Assembly: GCF_015710975.1 (NCBI RefSeq)
Contig: NZ_CP049783.1
Coordinates: forward strand, 5,776,001-5,840,000
DNA: 64,000 bases
Direction: 5' to 3'
From: Paenibacillus polymyxa
GTDB taxonomy: Bacteria > Bacillota > Bacilli > Paenibacillales > Paenibacillaceae
This document shows, piece after piece, positions 27,099 to 39,740 of this stretch. The first letter of the stretch is position 1. Every line of letters starts with the position of its first letter. Position numbers and translations under genes: made by a program. Below the pieces are notes generated by a model. That model did not search any database and was not told the origin of the DNA. It worked only from the letters and a program-made list of their open reading frames with translations.

Positions 27099-27131
27099 TA
27101 CGATTCTTTCCAATTCAATTCCCCTAACTCC

Positions 27132-28271
27132 TTACTTCCAAATCTCATCCGCAATCTCTTTAATGAAAGCAAGCTTTTTCCACTGTTGCTCTTCGGTCAG
27201 AATATTACCTTCTTCTGTCGAAGCAAAGCCGCATTGTGGGCTGAGGCAGATGTGGTTGATGTCCACGAATTGAGTCGCTTCCTTAATGCGGTTAATAACC
27301 GTCTGCTTGTCTTCCAGCTCACCTGTTTTGGAGGAAACGAGGCCCAATACGACCTGTTTTTCATCTTTCAGATGCTTAAGCGGGGTGAAATCACCTGCAC
27401 GGTCGGTATCGAATTCGAGGTAGTAGCCGTCGATGTTGTCGATGCCAAACAGAGTTTCGGCTACAGGCTCATAGCCGCCAGAAGATGCCCAGGTGGAGTG
27501 GTAGTTACCACGGCATACGTGGGTTGTAACGACCAAATCGGCTGGAAGCCCCTTCACGGTTTCCTGATTCACGCGAGCGAATAGCTTTTTGGTATCTTCC
27601 ACATTTTCACCCGCATGCTGTCTAGCTTGCCAATAGTTTTTATCACAGAGCATGCCCCATGTGCAATCATCCAGTTGCAGGCTGCGGCAGCCTTCATTAT
27701 ACAGCGCTTGGATCACAGATTTGTAGGCTTTGGCAATGTCTGTCACCAGTTCATCTAGATTGCTGTAATACGTATCGGTTGTTTCTTTATTTTCTCCGCG
27801 CAGCAGCTCAGCCAGGAACTGCGCAGGTGCCGGAATCGTTTGACGAGCAATGGCATCCTCTCCTGCCACTTGTTTCAGGAATTTGAAATCTTCAATGAAA
27901 GGATGATGAGAATGTCCGATTTTACCGGACAAGCGTGCGGTTTCCGCTCTTGTTTCCACACCTTGGAATTGGTAGCCGTTTGCAAGCTGTACCTTTTCCA
28001 CGCCGTTCAGTCCCCACATAAAATCAAGATGCCACCAGGACCGTCTGAATTCACCATCCGTCACAGCTTGAAGTCCTACGGATTTTTGCTTTTCGACCAG
28101 CTTGATAATTTCTTCATCTTCAATCTTTCTCAGCTCGTCCGCAGAGATTTCATTATTTTGAAATTGAGTTCTGGCGTCTTTGATCGCTTGCGGGCGCAAA
28201 AAGCTTCCGACCATGTCATGTCTGAAAGGGGTCACTTTACGTTGGGATGCATTGTCAAGGATGCTGCTCAT
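27132..28271 (-). CDS. MetE-like cobalamin-independent methyltransferase (YxjG/YxjH type)
   Basis: A 379-residue protein corresponding to the C-terminal catalytic half of MetE, as in Bacillus YxjG/YxjH. It lacks the N-terminal MetE half. Zinc ligands are visible in VVTTHVCRGNYHS (His, Cys) and LSPQCGFAST (Cys). It probably moves a methyl group to homocysteine or a related thiol in methionine metabolism; whether methyltetrahydrofolate is the donor is unknown for these short forms. The start is 3 codons into MSSIL with AAAGGAGATAACC upstream. The LysR gene lies directly upstream on the same strand, with a dyad between them. No S-box riboswitch is seen. Confidence 0.9.
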   Translation of the reverse strand: MSSILDNASQRKVTPFRHDMVGSFLRPQAIKDARTQFQNNEISADELRKIEDEEIIKLVEKQKSVGLQAVTDGEFRRSWWHLDFMWGLNGVEKVQLANGYQFQGVETRAETARLSGKIGHSHHPFIEDFKFLKQVAGEDAIARQTIPAPAQFLAELLRGENKETTDTYYSNLDELVTDIAKAYKSVIQALYNEGCRSLQLDDCTWGMLCDKNYWQARQHAGENVEDTKKLFARVNQETVKGLPADLVVTTHVCRGNYHSTWASSGGYEPVAETLFGIDNIDGYYLEFDTDRAGDFTPLKHLKDEKQVVLGLVSSKTGELEDKQTVINRIKEATQFVDINHICLSPQCGFASTEEGNILTEEQQWKKLAFIKEIADEIWK

Positions 28272-28368
28272 TAGGGTTATCTCCTTTTTCGCTTCAGTAG
28301 TGAAGTTGTTGTAAGAAAGATAACATACATTTTCAGCTATAAGGTAACTCCAATAAACTATAGCTAGT

Positions 28369-28385
28369 TATAGCCTAAGGCTATA
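28369..28385. promoter_or_regulatory. Candidate LysR operator upstream of MetE-like gene
   Basis: TATAGCC-TAA-GGCTATA is a perfect 7-bp dyad with a 3-bp spacer, preceded by CTATAGCTAG, in the 124-bp gap between the LysR gene and the MetE-like gene. Position and symmetry suit a LysR-type activator site. Confidence 0.5.
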
Positions 28386-28395
28386 TCAAACTTTT

Positions 28396-29298
28396 TTATT
28401 CCCCTATCGCCTCATGCAACGCTTCTACATAGACAGTAGCCAGCTTGGAGAGCGCGACGTTTTTATGGCAAATCCATCCTACATTAATAGACTCATCACA
28501 CTCCAGAGGGACGGAAATTATCTCGTTACCGTTCAGATCCGCACTAATTACCCCAGTAGAAATGGTATAGCCGTTCAAGCCAATAAGCAGATTAAAAAGG
28601 GTCGCCCGGTCATTAACATGAATGCTTTTGGGATGCGACAACGTACTCAGAATTTCCTCGGAGAAGTGAAAGGAATTGTACTCCCCTTGCTCAAAGGACA
28701 GGTATGGATAAGGATGAAGCTGGTCAATGGTCACGCTAGACTGCCGGGATAGCGGATTATTGGCACTGATAAAGATGTGCGGCTTGGCCGTAAACAGGCT
28801 GTTGAATTGCAGATTTGCATCTTTTAGCAGCTTGTTGATGACCTTGGCGTTAAATTCGTTCAGATACAGGATTCCGATCTCACTGCGCAGGCTTTTGACA
28901 TCCTGTATGATTTCATGGGTTTTGGTCTCCCGCAAAGCCAGTTCATATTCATCCTGTCCATATTGATTCACCAGATTTACGAATGCATTTACTGCAAAAG
29001 CATAATGCTGCGTGGACACAGCAAAATGCTGTGGTGAAGGCTTGGCATCCAGATAGCGATTTTCCAGCAACTCCGCCTGCTCAACAACCTGACGTGCATA
29101 ACCGAGGAATTCCACGCCTTCTTTGGACAAAGAAATGCCTTTATTGGTACGTTCAAAAATGGTGATATGAATTTCTTCCTCCAGATCGCGAATCGCGTTC
29201 GACAGACTGGGCTGGGAAATGAACAACCGCTTCGCCGCCTCATTCATGGAGCCACGATTGGTAACCTCGATGACATATTTTAATTGTTGTAAGGTCAA
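28396..29298 (-). CDS. LysR-family transcriptional regulator
   Basis: A 300-residue LTTR. The N-terminal winged helix-turn-helix is MTLQQLKYVIEVTNRGSMNE and the recognition helix region ISQPSLSNAIRDLEEEI, followed by a linker helix. The effector-binding domain covers about residues 90-300. The start codon is TTG (29298-29296) with GGAAAGGAC about 9 nt upstream; the nearby ATG is out of frame. It lies 124 bp upstream of, and co-oriented with, the MetE-like methyltransferase gene, so it probably regulates it, perhaps in response to a sulfur amino acid metabolite (inferred). Confidence 0.9.
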   Translation of the reverse strand: MTLQQLKYVIEVTNRGSMNEAAKRLFISQPSLSNAIRDLEEEIHITIFERTNKGISLSKEGVEFLGYARQVVEQAELLENRYLDAKPSPQHFAVSTQHYAFAVNAFVNLVNQYGQDEYELALRETKTHEIIQDVKSLRSEIGILYLNEFNAKVINKLLKDANLQFNSLFTAKPHIFISANNPLSRQSSVTIDQLHPYPYLSFEQGEYNSFHFSEEILSTLSHPKSIHVNDRATLFNLLIGLNGYTISTGVISADLNGNEIISVPLECDESINVGWICHKNVALSKLATVYVEALHEAIGE

Positions 29299-29367
29299 TG
29301 CATGATGTCCTTTCCGTTTGTGTTTCTTCTATTATATAATACATAATCACGCTTCTGGGCAAAGGGA

Positions 29368-29417
29368 TAATAGAAACACCTCCTCAAAATGGTAACATCC
29401 ATTTCAAGGAGGTGCTT
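29368..29417. terminator. Terminator downstream of bglA
   Basis: CACCTCCT-CAAAATGG and CCATTT-CAAGGAGGTG form a long, nearly perfect stem between the 3' end of bglA and the LysR gene. Confidence 0.65.
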
Positions 29418-29434
29418 TTGCACGGTTGTATTAA

Positions 29435-30889
<1,455 letters not shown>

Positions 30890-30918
30890 TCATGTACGTG
30901 AGGATGAGCTTTCCTGTA

Positions 30919-32894
<1,976 letters not shown>

Positions 32895-32898
<4 letters not shown>

Positions 32899-32922
32899 TC
32901 GCCTGCTTATCAGTAACAATCC
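32895..32922 (-). promoter_or_regulatory. RAT antiterminator for LicT, bglP leader
   Basis: The minus strand reads GGATTGTTACTGATAAGCAG followed by GCGATACC, matching the LicT/SacY-type ribonucleic antiterminator consensus closely. LicT binding would stabilise it and prevent formation of the overlapping terminator. Confidence 0.93.
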
Positions 32923-32982
32923 TTAAATTTAAGTTGTGAGCCTACTATAAAACACTCCGAAATCGTTTGCAAGCTTTTTTTT

Positions 32983-33840
32983 CTAAGCATCAGCCAAATC
33001 ATTTCTGGAGGTTACACGCTGTATATGAATCGTCAAATACACTTTCTCGTCAATCGACATCGCACTTTCATGCTTCAATTCCAAGTATTGATTAATTAAT
33101 TGGGTGCATTGAAAAGCCCTCTCGTATTTCTCTTTGACTTGGTCATACAAGAAGTTATCCCCTGATGCTAATTGCTCTTGTTCATTGCTCAGCAAGCGTT
33201 GGGCAAAGTACTGCAAATGTGTAATAAATCGCGAATAATTAAATGAGGTTTCATCTAGGGTAATCTGATAGTAATCGGTTACAATATTGAAAATATCATC
33301 AATGACCTCTGTAATCTCAACTGTTTGTTTCATTCCCTGTCCGTCTTGTCTTGCATTAACAAAATGCATGGCAATAAAGCTTGCTTCATGCTCATCCATT
33401 TGAATGCCAAATTGAGCATGAATGATGTCCAATGCATTCATACCGATCATAAATTCTTTTTTGTAAAATTTTTTGATTTGCCATAACAGTGAATTTTTAA
33501 GTCCCACGGATTTTCTATATCGAGAGATGGCAAATTGGATATGGTCAATCAACGAAATATAGATATTATCACTAAAAATATCTCCCATTTCTTTTTTGGC
33601 GCTGCCTACAATTTCATCCGCCACCTTTAAATACTCTACAGAGGTTTCCCCAATGAGATCAATTAATTTTTGCGGAATTTTATCGGACTTTAATACAAAA
33701 GTTTTTTCTATCTTTTCTTCATCGACCCTTTGTCCATTTTTCTTTTTAAAACCCAGACCGTTCCCTATGACAACAAACTCATGACCTACCTGATTTTCGG
33801 CCCGAATGACATTGTTGTTAAATATTTGCCGGATGATCAT
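32983..33840 (-). CDS. licT: BglG-family transcription antiterminator LicT
   Basis: A 285-residue RNA-binding antiterminator: CAT RNA-binding domain at 1-58 (MIIRQIFNNNVIRAENQVG, GNGLGFKKKNGQRVD), then two PTS regulation domains. PRD1 is about 65-170, with a phosphorylatable His in ISLIDHIQFAISR and LGIQMDEHEASFIAMHF-like spacing. PRD2 is about 172-285, with FITHLQYFAQRLL and LTIHIQRV. It reads the availability of beta-glucosides through phosphorylation by BglP and HPr and binds RAT elements. GAGGTG precedes the ATG. Its own leader carries a second RAT/terminator, so it autoregulates. Confidence 0.95.
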   Translation of the reverse strand: MIIRQIFNNNVIRAENQVGHEFVVIGNGLGFKKKNGQRVDEEKIEKTFVLKSDKIPQKLIDLIGETSVEYLKVADEIVGSAKKEMGDIFSDNIYISLIDHIQFAISRYRKSVGLKNSLLWQIKKFYKKEFMIGMNALDIIHAQFGIQMDEHEASFIAMHFVNARQDGQGMKQTVEITEVIDDIFNIVTDYYQITLDETSFNYSRFITHLQYFAQRLLSNEQEQLASGDNFLYDQVKEKYERAFQCTQLINQYLELKHESAMSIDEKVYLTIHIQRVTSRNDLADA

Positions 33841-33882
33841 CTATCTGCTCACCTCATTGATGTAATAACAAAGTTGGAATAA

Positions 33883-33928
33883 CAAAAAAACCAAATAACG
33901 ACTAAGTCCATTAGTCATTATTTGGGTA
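33883..33928 (-). terminator. Conditional leader terminator of licT
   Basis: On the minus strand ACCCAAATAATGACTAA and TTAGTCGTTATTTGG pair around a short loop and lead into TTTTTTT. The 5' arm overlaps the second RAT element. Confidence 0.9.
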
Positions 33929-33952
33929 TCGCCTGCTTACCAGTAACAATCC
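33925..33952 (-). promoter_or_regulatory. RAT antiterminator for LicT, licT leader
   Basis: The minus strand reads GGATTGTTACTGGTAAGCAG followed by GCGATACC, nearly identical to the bglP leader copy. It makes licT subject to positive autoregulation. Confidence 0.93.
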
Positions 33953-34082
33953 CGAAGGGCACAATGCCCCTCATTCAATTACTCTTACTATACCGCTTTC
34001 AAAGCAGAATAACAATACAATCATGCCAAAAAACCGCCAAACACTCGAAATCCTTGTGCTTAGCGGTAATTTAAGTTCATGC

Positions 34083-34418
34083 TTAACGTTCTTTTTCTTT
34101 GCAAAATACATCTTTGGCTACCTGAACAGCTGAGGCTGCTCGCGGCCATCCTACGTAAAAGGCTAGTTGTGTAATAACCTCAATCAATTCTTCCTCCGAA
34201 ATTCCGTTCTCTTTGGCCAGGTTCAGATGATAAGGAAGTTGATTCACATGCTCACCCGCTACCAGAGTAGCAACTGTAATGAGACTCCGTTCCCTAAGAG
34301 ATAGCTCACTTCTTCTCCATACATCTCCAAAAAGAACTTCCTCCGTATAGCTTACAAAAGCGGGTGCCAAATCACCAATCGTTTCCCGAACACTCGATCT
34401 GATTAATTTATGCTTCAT
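34083..34418 (-). CDS. Carboxymuconolactone decarboxylase (AhpD-like) family protein
   Basis: A 111-residue CMD-family protein, a small all-helical domain. The typical pattern LSLRERSLITVATLVAGEHVNQLPYHLNLAKENGISEEELIEVI is seen in segments, with the His in YHLNLA but no AhpD-type CxxC, so a decarboxylase or lactonase-like role is more likely than peroxidase reduction. ATG 34418 overlaps the tautomerase stop (ATGA, 34415-34418), showing tight translational coupling. The longer TTG start is rejected. The pair is divergent from a LysR gene that probably controls it. Substrate unknown. Confidence 0.85.
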   Translation of the reverse strand: MKHKLIRSSVRETIGDLAPAFVSYTEEVLFGDVWRRSELSLRERSLITVATLVAGEHVNQLPYHLNLAKENGISEEELIEVITQLAFYVGWPRAASAVQVAKDVFCKEKER

Positions 34419-34801
34419 AAAATCATCTGGGCAAGTCCGTTGCCAAAGGACCAATCCTCTAATTCGGTCTCTACCAGTGTCACAAATACATCTTCTGGTC
34501 TAGTCTTACATTCAATAGATATGAGTGCGGCTAACCTTTGGTAAAAACTCTTTTTTTGTTCCGTAGTTCTACCCGATCCCATCGTAATTTGGATATAAAG
34601 CAGCTTGTCTGTTCTGGGTACATTCAAATAATCGGAACTATAATAAAATTCGCTTTGCTTATGAGCATGAAAAACCTGAAAATAATCCTTGGGCGGGACC
34701 TGAAAATGTTCAATCAAAGCATTCATGATGCAGCGGCTAATGCCAGACAGGTCCTGCTCTGTGTATTGTTGCTCCATATAGCCTACTCGTACAAAGGGCA
34801 T
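34415..34801 (-). CDS. Tautomerase-superfamily protein with N-terminal proline
   Basis: A 128-residue tautomerase. The start at ATG 34801 gives Met-Pro (MPFVRVGYMEQQYTEQDLSG), so Met removal exposes the catalytic Pro-1 of the superfamily. AGGAG lies 9 nt upstream. An ATG two codons earlier would bury the proline and is rejected. The second half has the beta-alpha-beta pattern LLYIQITMGSGRTTEQKKSF and PEDVFVTLVETELEDWSFG. It probably isomerises a keto-enol or unsaturated acid, with the coupled CMD protein acting on the same pathway. Pathway not identified. Confidence 0.88.
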   Translation of the reverse strand: MPFVRVGYMEQQYTEQDLSGISRCIMNALIEHFQVPPKDYFQVFHAHKQSEFYYSSDYLNVPRTDKLLYIQITMGSGRTTEQKKSFYQRLAALISIECKTRPEDVFVTLVETELEDWSFGNGLAQMIL

Positions 34802-34913
34802 ATGCATTCTCTCCTATCCGTTGGGATAAGATGATTGTACTCTTCTTATCTTCATCTGTATAATTGAAAATAATCATAAATATATTCAACTTTATCGATG
34901 GAGATGAGTTTGT

Positions 34914-35804
34914 ATGGATCTGAAAGAGTTAACTACGTTTCGTACTATTATTGAAGAAGGAACCTTCTCGAAAGCTGCCGCCAAATTAAACTACGCACAA
35001 TCTACAGTCACGAACCAAATCCAAAGGCTAGAGAAAGAGCTGGGATTTCAGCTTTTTAAAAGAGGCTGGGATGCGGAATTAACCGCCTCTGGAAAAATGT
35101 ATGCCGAAGAGGTTGACGGACTTATACGGCATTGGAATTTTGTAACGGACCAGGCGAAATCGCTGAAAAAAGAAGAGATTGGTACGCTCCATATCGGTGT
35201 AATTGAAACGGTAGCTACTATCGCACTGCCTTTGATTCTACGACAGTTTCGTGAGCATAAACCGAAAATCACATGCCATTTTACAGTGGGAAACACAGAT
35301 GCACTCTCCAAAGCTTTGTTGGACGGTACATTGGATTTTGCAATCTCCGGCGAACCTCACTCCATTCCTTCCCTACATTTCGAACCTCTGTATCAAGAAC
35401 AAATTGCTTTTATCGTGTCCCGCAGTCATCCCTTCGCGGCAAGAAATGAGCTTCAGCTCGAAGATCTGTATGAGTATCCGCTTATCGTCGGAGGTAAGAA
35501 CTGCTTGTACCATATACGACTGGAGAAGGAGCTTTCCCGCTTCCCGTCGATGCCTTTTTTTTATACCGTCAGTCAAATTTCGTCTATACCCTCATTTGTA
35601 CATACGTTTCCTTCGGTTGGAGTGGTTCTGTCATCAATGCCTTTGCAGAAGGACCTGGTCACCATTCCTCTCCAGCTAACAGATCCGAATATCCCCATCG
35701 GACTATTACAAAACAATCAGCACCCACAATACCTGACTTCGGCCCAAAGGCTGTTTATGCAGCTGGTTAAAAAAACAGTGGGGAATGACACCCGTTGGAG
35801 CTGA
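34914..35804 (+). CDS. LysR-family transcriptional regulator (divergent)
   Basis: A 296-residue LTTR: helix-turn-helix MDLKELTTFRTIIEEGTFSK and AAAKLNYAQSTVTNQIQRLE, then a periplasmic-binding-protein-like effector domain (GTLHIGVIETVATIALPLIL; FAISGEPHSIPSLHFEPLY; QIAFIVSRSHPFA). GGAGATGA precedes the ATG. It is divergent from the tautomerase/CMD pair across about 110 bp of AT-rich DNA, the standard LysR-target layout, so it probably activates those genes in response to an aromatic or unsaturated acid (inferred). Confidence 0.9.
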   Translation: MDLKELTTFRTIIEEGTFSKAAAKLNYAQSTVTNQIQRLEKELGFQLFKRGWDAELTASGKMYAEEVDGLIRHWNFVTDQAKSLKKEEIGTLHIGVIETVATIALPLILRQFREHKPKITCHFTVGNTDALSKALLDGTLDFAISGEPHSIPSLHFEPLYQEQIAFIVSRSHPFAARNELQLEDLYEYPLIVGGKNCLYHIRLEKELSRFPSMPFFYTVSQISSIPSFVHTFPSVGVVLSSMPLQKDLVTIPLQLTDPNIPIGLLQNNQHPQYLTSAQRLFMQLVKKTVGNDTRWS

Positions 35805-35821
35805 AAATATTATGAGCCCAT

Positions 35822-35866
35822 AAAAAAACCGCTAAACACCTCGATATACGAGTGTTTAGCGGTTTT
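35822..35866. terminator. Terminator of the AAAACCGC(T/C)AAACAC repeat type
   Basis: AAAACCGCTAAACAC and GTGTTTAGCGGTTTT form a near-perfect long stem, with CTCG/CGAG extending it towards the loop. It lies between the convergent LysR gene and fruA. Similar arms recur at about 34028, 43371 and 45372. A second hairpin, AAGAGGAG/CTCCTCTT, lies at 35881-35899. Confidence 0.9.
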
Positions 35867-35928
35867 CCTATGATAAGACCAAGAGGAGTTCGGCTCCTCT
35901 TTTAATTTCTATACTCTTGTGATACTCG

Positions 35929-37856
35929 TTATTTCGTTTCAACTGGTTTTTTCCACAGTCCCAGAATGAGCGCGGAAATCACGGAGCCGATCGCCACTGC
36001 AAGCAAGAATAGCAACGCATGGTTGGCAAGAGCTGCTACAAAAATTCCGCCATGCGGAGCTGGAAGATTGATTTGCCAGAATTGCGTCAGACCGCCAGCG
36101 ATCGCCGAGCCTACAATACAAGAGGTCAGGACTCGCAGAGGGTCAGCAGCCGCGAATGGAATGGCACCTTCCGTAATGAAGGACAATCCGAGTACATAGT
36201 TTGTCAAGCCAGACTTGCGTTCTTGCTCGGTAAATTTATTTTTGAAGAACGTCGAAGCTAGTGCGATCGCCAGTGGAGGCACCATACCGCCTGCCATAAC
36301 AGCTGCCATCATAGCCCCGTTTGTGTTACCGCTAGAAGTAAAGACACCGATCGAAAATGCGTATGCTGCTTTGTTGAAAGGTCCGCCCATGTCGATCGAC
36401 ATCATTCCGCCCAGAATCAGACCCAAAATAACCGCATTACCAGTTCCCAAATTGTTCAGAACATTGACAAGCCACGTATTAATACCACCAAAAATTGGAT
36501 CGAACAGGTAGAACATAATCGCGCCTGAAATTAGGAGTCCAAATACAGGGTATAACAAGATTGGTTTTAAACCGTCCAGAGCTTTCGGCAGACCTGCAAA
36601 AGCTTTACGCAGGAAGATAACTACATAACCGGCCATGAAACCAGCTGCCAGACCGCCAAGGAACCCTGCATTGGAGTTTACAGCCATCAAACCACCGACC
36701 ATACCTGGCATCAGTGCCGGGCGGTCTCCAATGCTCATTGCGATAAATCCGGCCAGTATCGGAATCAGGAAGTGAAACGCACCTGTTCCTCCGCCAATCG
36801 TTTGCAGCAGTTGGAATAGTACATTATCTTCTCCAGCCACTTGTTCGATCAAGAAGGAAATCGCTAACAAAATCCCCCGCCGACAACGAATGGCAACATA
36901 TGAGAAATCCCGTTCATTAAATCCTTGTAAATTTTACTGCCTACGCTGGTCTTCTCGGCTTTTGACTCTTCAGCGTTGCCTTTACCTTCACTACGGTAAA
37001 TTGGCGCTTCGCCGTTCAGCGCTTTGCGAATCAGTTCTTCAGATTTACGGATACCGTCACTTACCGGTCTTTGCAATACAGGTTTACCGTCAAATCTGGC
37101 CATTTCAACCTTCTTGTCAGCTGCAACAATGACGCCTTTGGCACGACGGATTTCATCTGCTGTCAGTACGTTTTGTGCGCCTTCCGAGCCGTTCGTTTCT
37201 ACCCGGATATTGACACCCATTTCTTTCGCTTTCTTAATGAGAGCGTCTTCAGCCATAAACGTGTGCGCAATGCCTGTAGGACAAGCGGTCACCGCAACTA
37301 CAAACTCGTCAGAATCCGGGTTGCCAACGATAACGTCCGGCGTTTGCTGTGCTTTGGCTGCCTCTTTCTTGGCCTCTTTTGCTTTCTTGGCAGCTTCTTC
37401 TTCCGCCTGCTTAGTATCAAATAGCTCTGTTACTTCATCCGGTGTTTGTGTATTCATCAGCTTGTCGATGAAATCAGTATCAATGAGCAACCGAGAAAGG
37501 GCAGCCAGTGTGCGAAGATGTGTGTTTGCTGCTCCCTCTGGAGCTGCAATCATAAAGAATACCTTCGCGGGTTCACCGTCCAGCGATTCGAACTCTACGC
37601 CTTTACTGCTTTTGGCAAAAACGACGGTCGCTTCATTCACGGCTTTCGTCTTGGCATGCGGCATCGCAATACCACCGCCGATTCCAGTGCTGGATTCAGC
37701 TTCGCGTTTGTATATCATTTCTTTGAACAAGGCCCGGTCATTAATACGTCCACTTGCTTCGAGACTGGTGATGAGTTCCTCAATCGCCCCATCCTTTGTC
37801 GTCGCCTGCAGGTCCATGATCATCGTTTCTTTAATCATCAGGTCTGTTATTCTCAT
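35929..37856 (-). pseudogene. fruA: Fructose PTS EIIABC, frameshifted
   Basis: Two adjoining frames make one fructose permease of about 640 residues that imports fructose as fructose-1-phosphate. The first part has EIIA (phospho-His in GGIAMPHAKTKAV), EIIB (phospho-Cys in VAVTACPTGIAHTFMAED) and the start of EIIC (GISHMLPFVVGGG). The remainder of EIIC follows in another frame (LLAISFLIEQ to the end). They separate at a run of five C on the plus strand (36874-36878). One more base there would restore GGGILLAISF. Either the permease is inactive, the run is slippery, or a base was lost in sequencing. It is third in fruR-fruK-fruA, 67 bp after fruK. Confidence 0.9.
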
Positions 37857-37923
37857 TTTTCACACTCTCCTAAGTTCGATCAGCGTGTAGACACACGCAT
37901 AATAAGCTCATGCTGTAGCCAGA

Positions 37924-38835
37924 TTACCGTTTTGAAATCGTGACTTGCGGCCGTAATTGTTCAATTTTCTCTCTCGTAGCCAGATCATCGGAGAACGCGG
38001 TTGCGCTTCCGGATGCCACTCCTGCACGGAAGGCTTCGATCGGATCGCCATGTAGAGCCAGCGTACCCACGAATCCAGCAATCATAGAATCACCTGCGCC
38101 TACAGAATTTTTCACCGTTCCTGCCGGTACATTTGCGTGATACACTTCATCTGCCGTAATGAACAAAGCCCCTTCTCCTGCCATGGAAATGAGTACATTT
38201 TTTGCACCTGCTTCCAGTAGTTTACGACCGTAAGTGACGATCTCCTCCTCAGAATGAATAGTTACGCCAAACAACTCAGCCAGCTCATGATGATTCGGCT
38301 TGATGAGCAGCGGTTTATGAACCAAGGCCTTCATCAGCGCCTCACCTGTGGTGTCGATAACGAATTCAGCCCCGGTTTGCTGACATACGCGAATCAGTCG
38401 CTCGTAGAAGTCCCCTCCAAGGGATGGCGGGATGCTTCCCGACAAGACGACAATGTCATTTTTCTGGAGACTCGCCAGCTTTTGCACCAATGCATCGGCT
38501 TCTTGCTCACGAATCGCAGGCCCCAAACCGTTAATTTCCGTTTCATCACCATGCTTGAGCTTAATATTGATCCGTGTGTCATCTTCGATCATTACAAAAT
38601 CAGTTTTAATGGATTCTTCCCGCAATGTATCGTCGATAAACCTGCCTGTGAACCCTCCGAGAAAACCAATCGCCGTGCTGTCTGCCCCCAACTGGTTTAG
38701 TACACGTGATACATTAATTCCCTTGCCACCTGGCAGTTTTAAATCACGTTTCATCCGGTTCAAATCACCAAGCTTCAAATCGTCAACTTCCACGATATAA
38801 TCAATGGAAGGGTTCAGCGTTACTGTATATATCAT
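37924..38835 (-). CDS. fruK: 1-phosphofructokinase
   Basis: A 303-residue PfkB-family sugar kinase that phosphorylates fructose-1-phosphate to fructose-1,6-bisphosphate with ATP. Features: N-terminal MIYTVTLNPSIDYIVEVDDL, the LKLPGGKGINVSRVLNQLGA motif typical of the FruK/LacC group, and the C-terminal PfkB signature NSVGAGDSMIAGFVG with the catalytic Asp. It starts 2 nt after the fruR stop, so translation is coupled. Normal length and intact, even though the downstream permease gene is frameshifted. Confidence 0.96.
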   Translation of the reverse strand: MIYTVTLNPSIDYIVEVDDLKLGDLNRMKRDLKLPGGKGINVSRVLNQLGADSTAIGFLGGFTGRFIDDTLREESIKTDFVMIEDDTRINIKLKHGDETEINGLGPAIREQEADALVQKLASLQKNDIVVLSGSIPPSLGGDFYERLIRVCQQTGAEFVIDTTGEALMKALVHKPLLIKPNHHELAELFGVTIHSEEEIVTYGRKLLEAGAKNVLISMAGEGALFITADEVYHANVPAGTVKNSVGAGDSMIAGFVGTLALHGDPIEAFRAGVASGSATAFSDDLATREKIEQLRPQVTISKR

Positions 38836-38837
38836 CG

Positions 38838-39584
38838 TTATCCCTCGATTATCTTAGTTTTCTGTGCGATGGATCGGCGTGAACGTTCCGGCACCGATTC
38901 AGTAATAAGGATAGCTTCCTTGAGTTCGAACAGTTTGGCGAAGGTTACTTCTCCAATTTTGCTGGAATCGGCCAACACATATGTTTTGCCGGACAGCTGG
39001 TGGGCACGCCGCTTGATCAGCGCCTCTTCAGGATCAGGAGTGGTATACCCCATCTCCACGTCTACCCCGTTCGTTCCCAGAAAGCACTTGTCGAATCGAA
39101 AATTGTCCAAATTCTGTAGGGCAATACTCCCGATTACGGCTTTGGTATGAATTTTCATCATCCCTCCCAGTAGATAGCTTCTAATTCGTTTGCTTACCAG
39201 TGCTTCTACGTGGGAGAGACCATTCGTCACGACCGTCACGTCTTTAGCTTCAATGTAAGGAATCATCGCCATCGTTGTTGTTCCCGCATCCAGATAGATA
39301 CATTCACCATCCAAAATTTCTTTGGCTGCCATACGAGCGACTGCGTTTTTTTGTTGAACGTTTTTGAATGTTTTTTCTTCCATGCCAGGTTCCTGACTTT
39401 TCTGATTCAGCAAGGTTGCCCCGCCATGAATCCGCTTTAACAACTGACGGCCTTCAAGATCTATCAAATCACGCCGAATCGTTGACTCAGAAGCTCCCAA
39501 GAGATCAGCCAATTCCTGCAATTTTACAACACCACGCTCTTGTAAGCGCTGTATTATTAACTTGTATCTTTCTTCCGTCAGCAT
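38838..39584 (-). CDS. fruR: DeoR-family fructose operon repressor
   Basis: A 248-residue DeoR-type repressor. The N-terminal winged helix has the DeoR signature (ELADLLGASESTIRRDLIDL, then IHGGATL). The C-terminal sugar-phosphate sensor domain has ECIYLDAGTTTMAMI and VVTNGLSHV. It probably releases DNA upon binding fructose-1-phosphate. The second ATG (39584) is chosen because GGGGGA lies at usable distance only for it. First gene of fruR-fruK-fruA. A candidate promoter lies about 30 bp upstream (TTGTTT-16-TACGAT on the minus strand), and further upstream are repeated AATTCA/TGAAT elements that may be operators. Confidence 0.93.
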   Translation of the reverse strand: MLTEERYKLIIQRLQERGVVKLQELADLLGASESTIRRDLIDLEGRQLLKRIHGGATLLNQKSQEPGMEEKTFKNVQQKNAVARMAAKEILDGECIYLDAGTTTMAMIPYIEAKDVTVVTNGLSHVEALVSKRIRSYLLGGMMKIHTKAVIGSIALQNLDNFRFDKCFLGTNGVDVEMGYTTPDPEEALIKRRAHQLSGKTYVLADSSKIGEVTFAKLFELKEAILITESVPERSRRSIAQKTKIIEG

Positions 39585-39740
39585 CTTCATTCCCCCAACT
39601 GTTCTTATCGTACCACAAACCTAGCAAAAAACAATCATTTTTCTCCAAAAAGATTCAAAAAAATTCATTCCAACTTCATTTTTTTACAAAATGGTGAATT
39701 CCTGCTCCAATCAGCATGATTACGTTTACATTTTAAAGAA

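Noticed and set aside
28272..28395. SAM (S-box) riboswitch before the MetE-like gene
   Set aside because: The gap is only 124 bp, lacks the conserved S-box helices and has no leader terminator.
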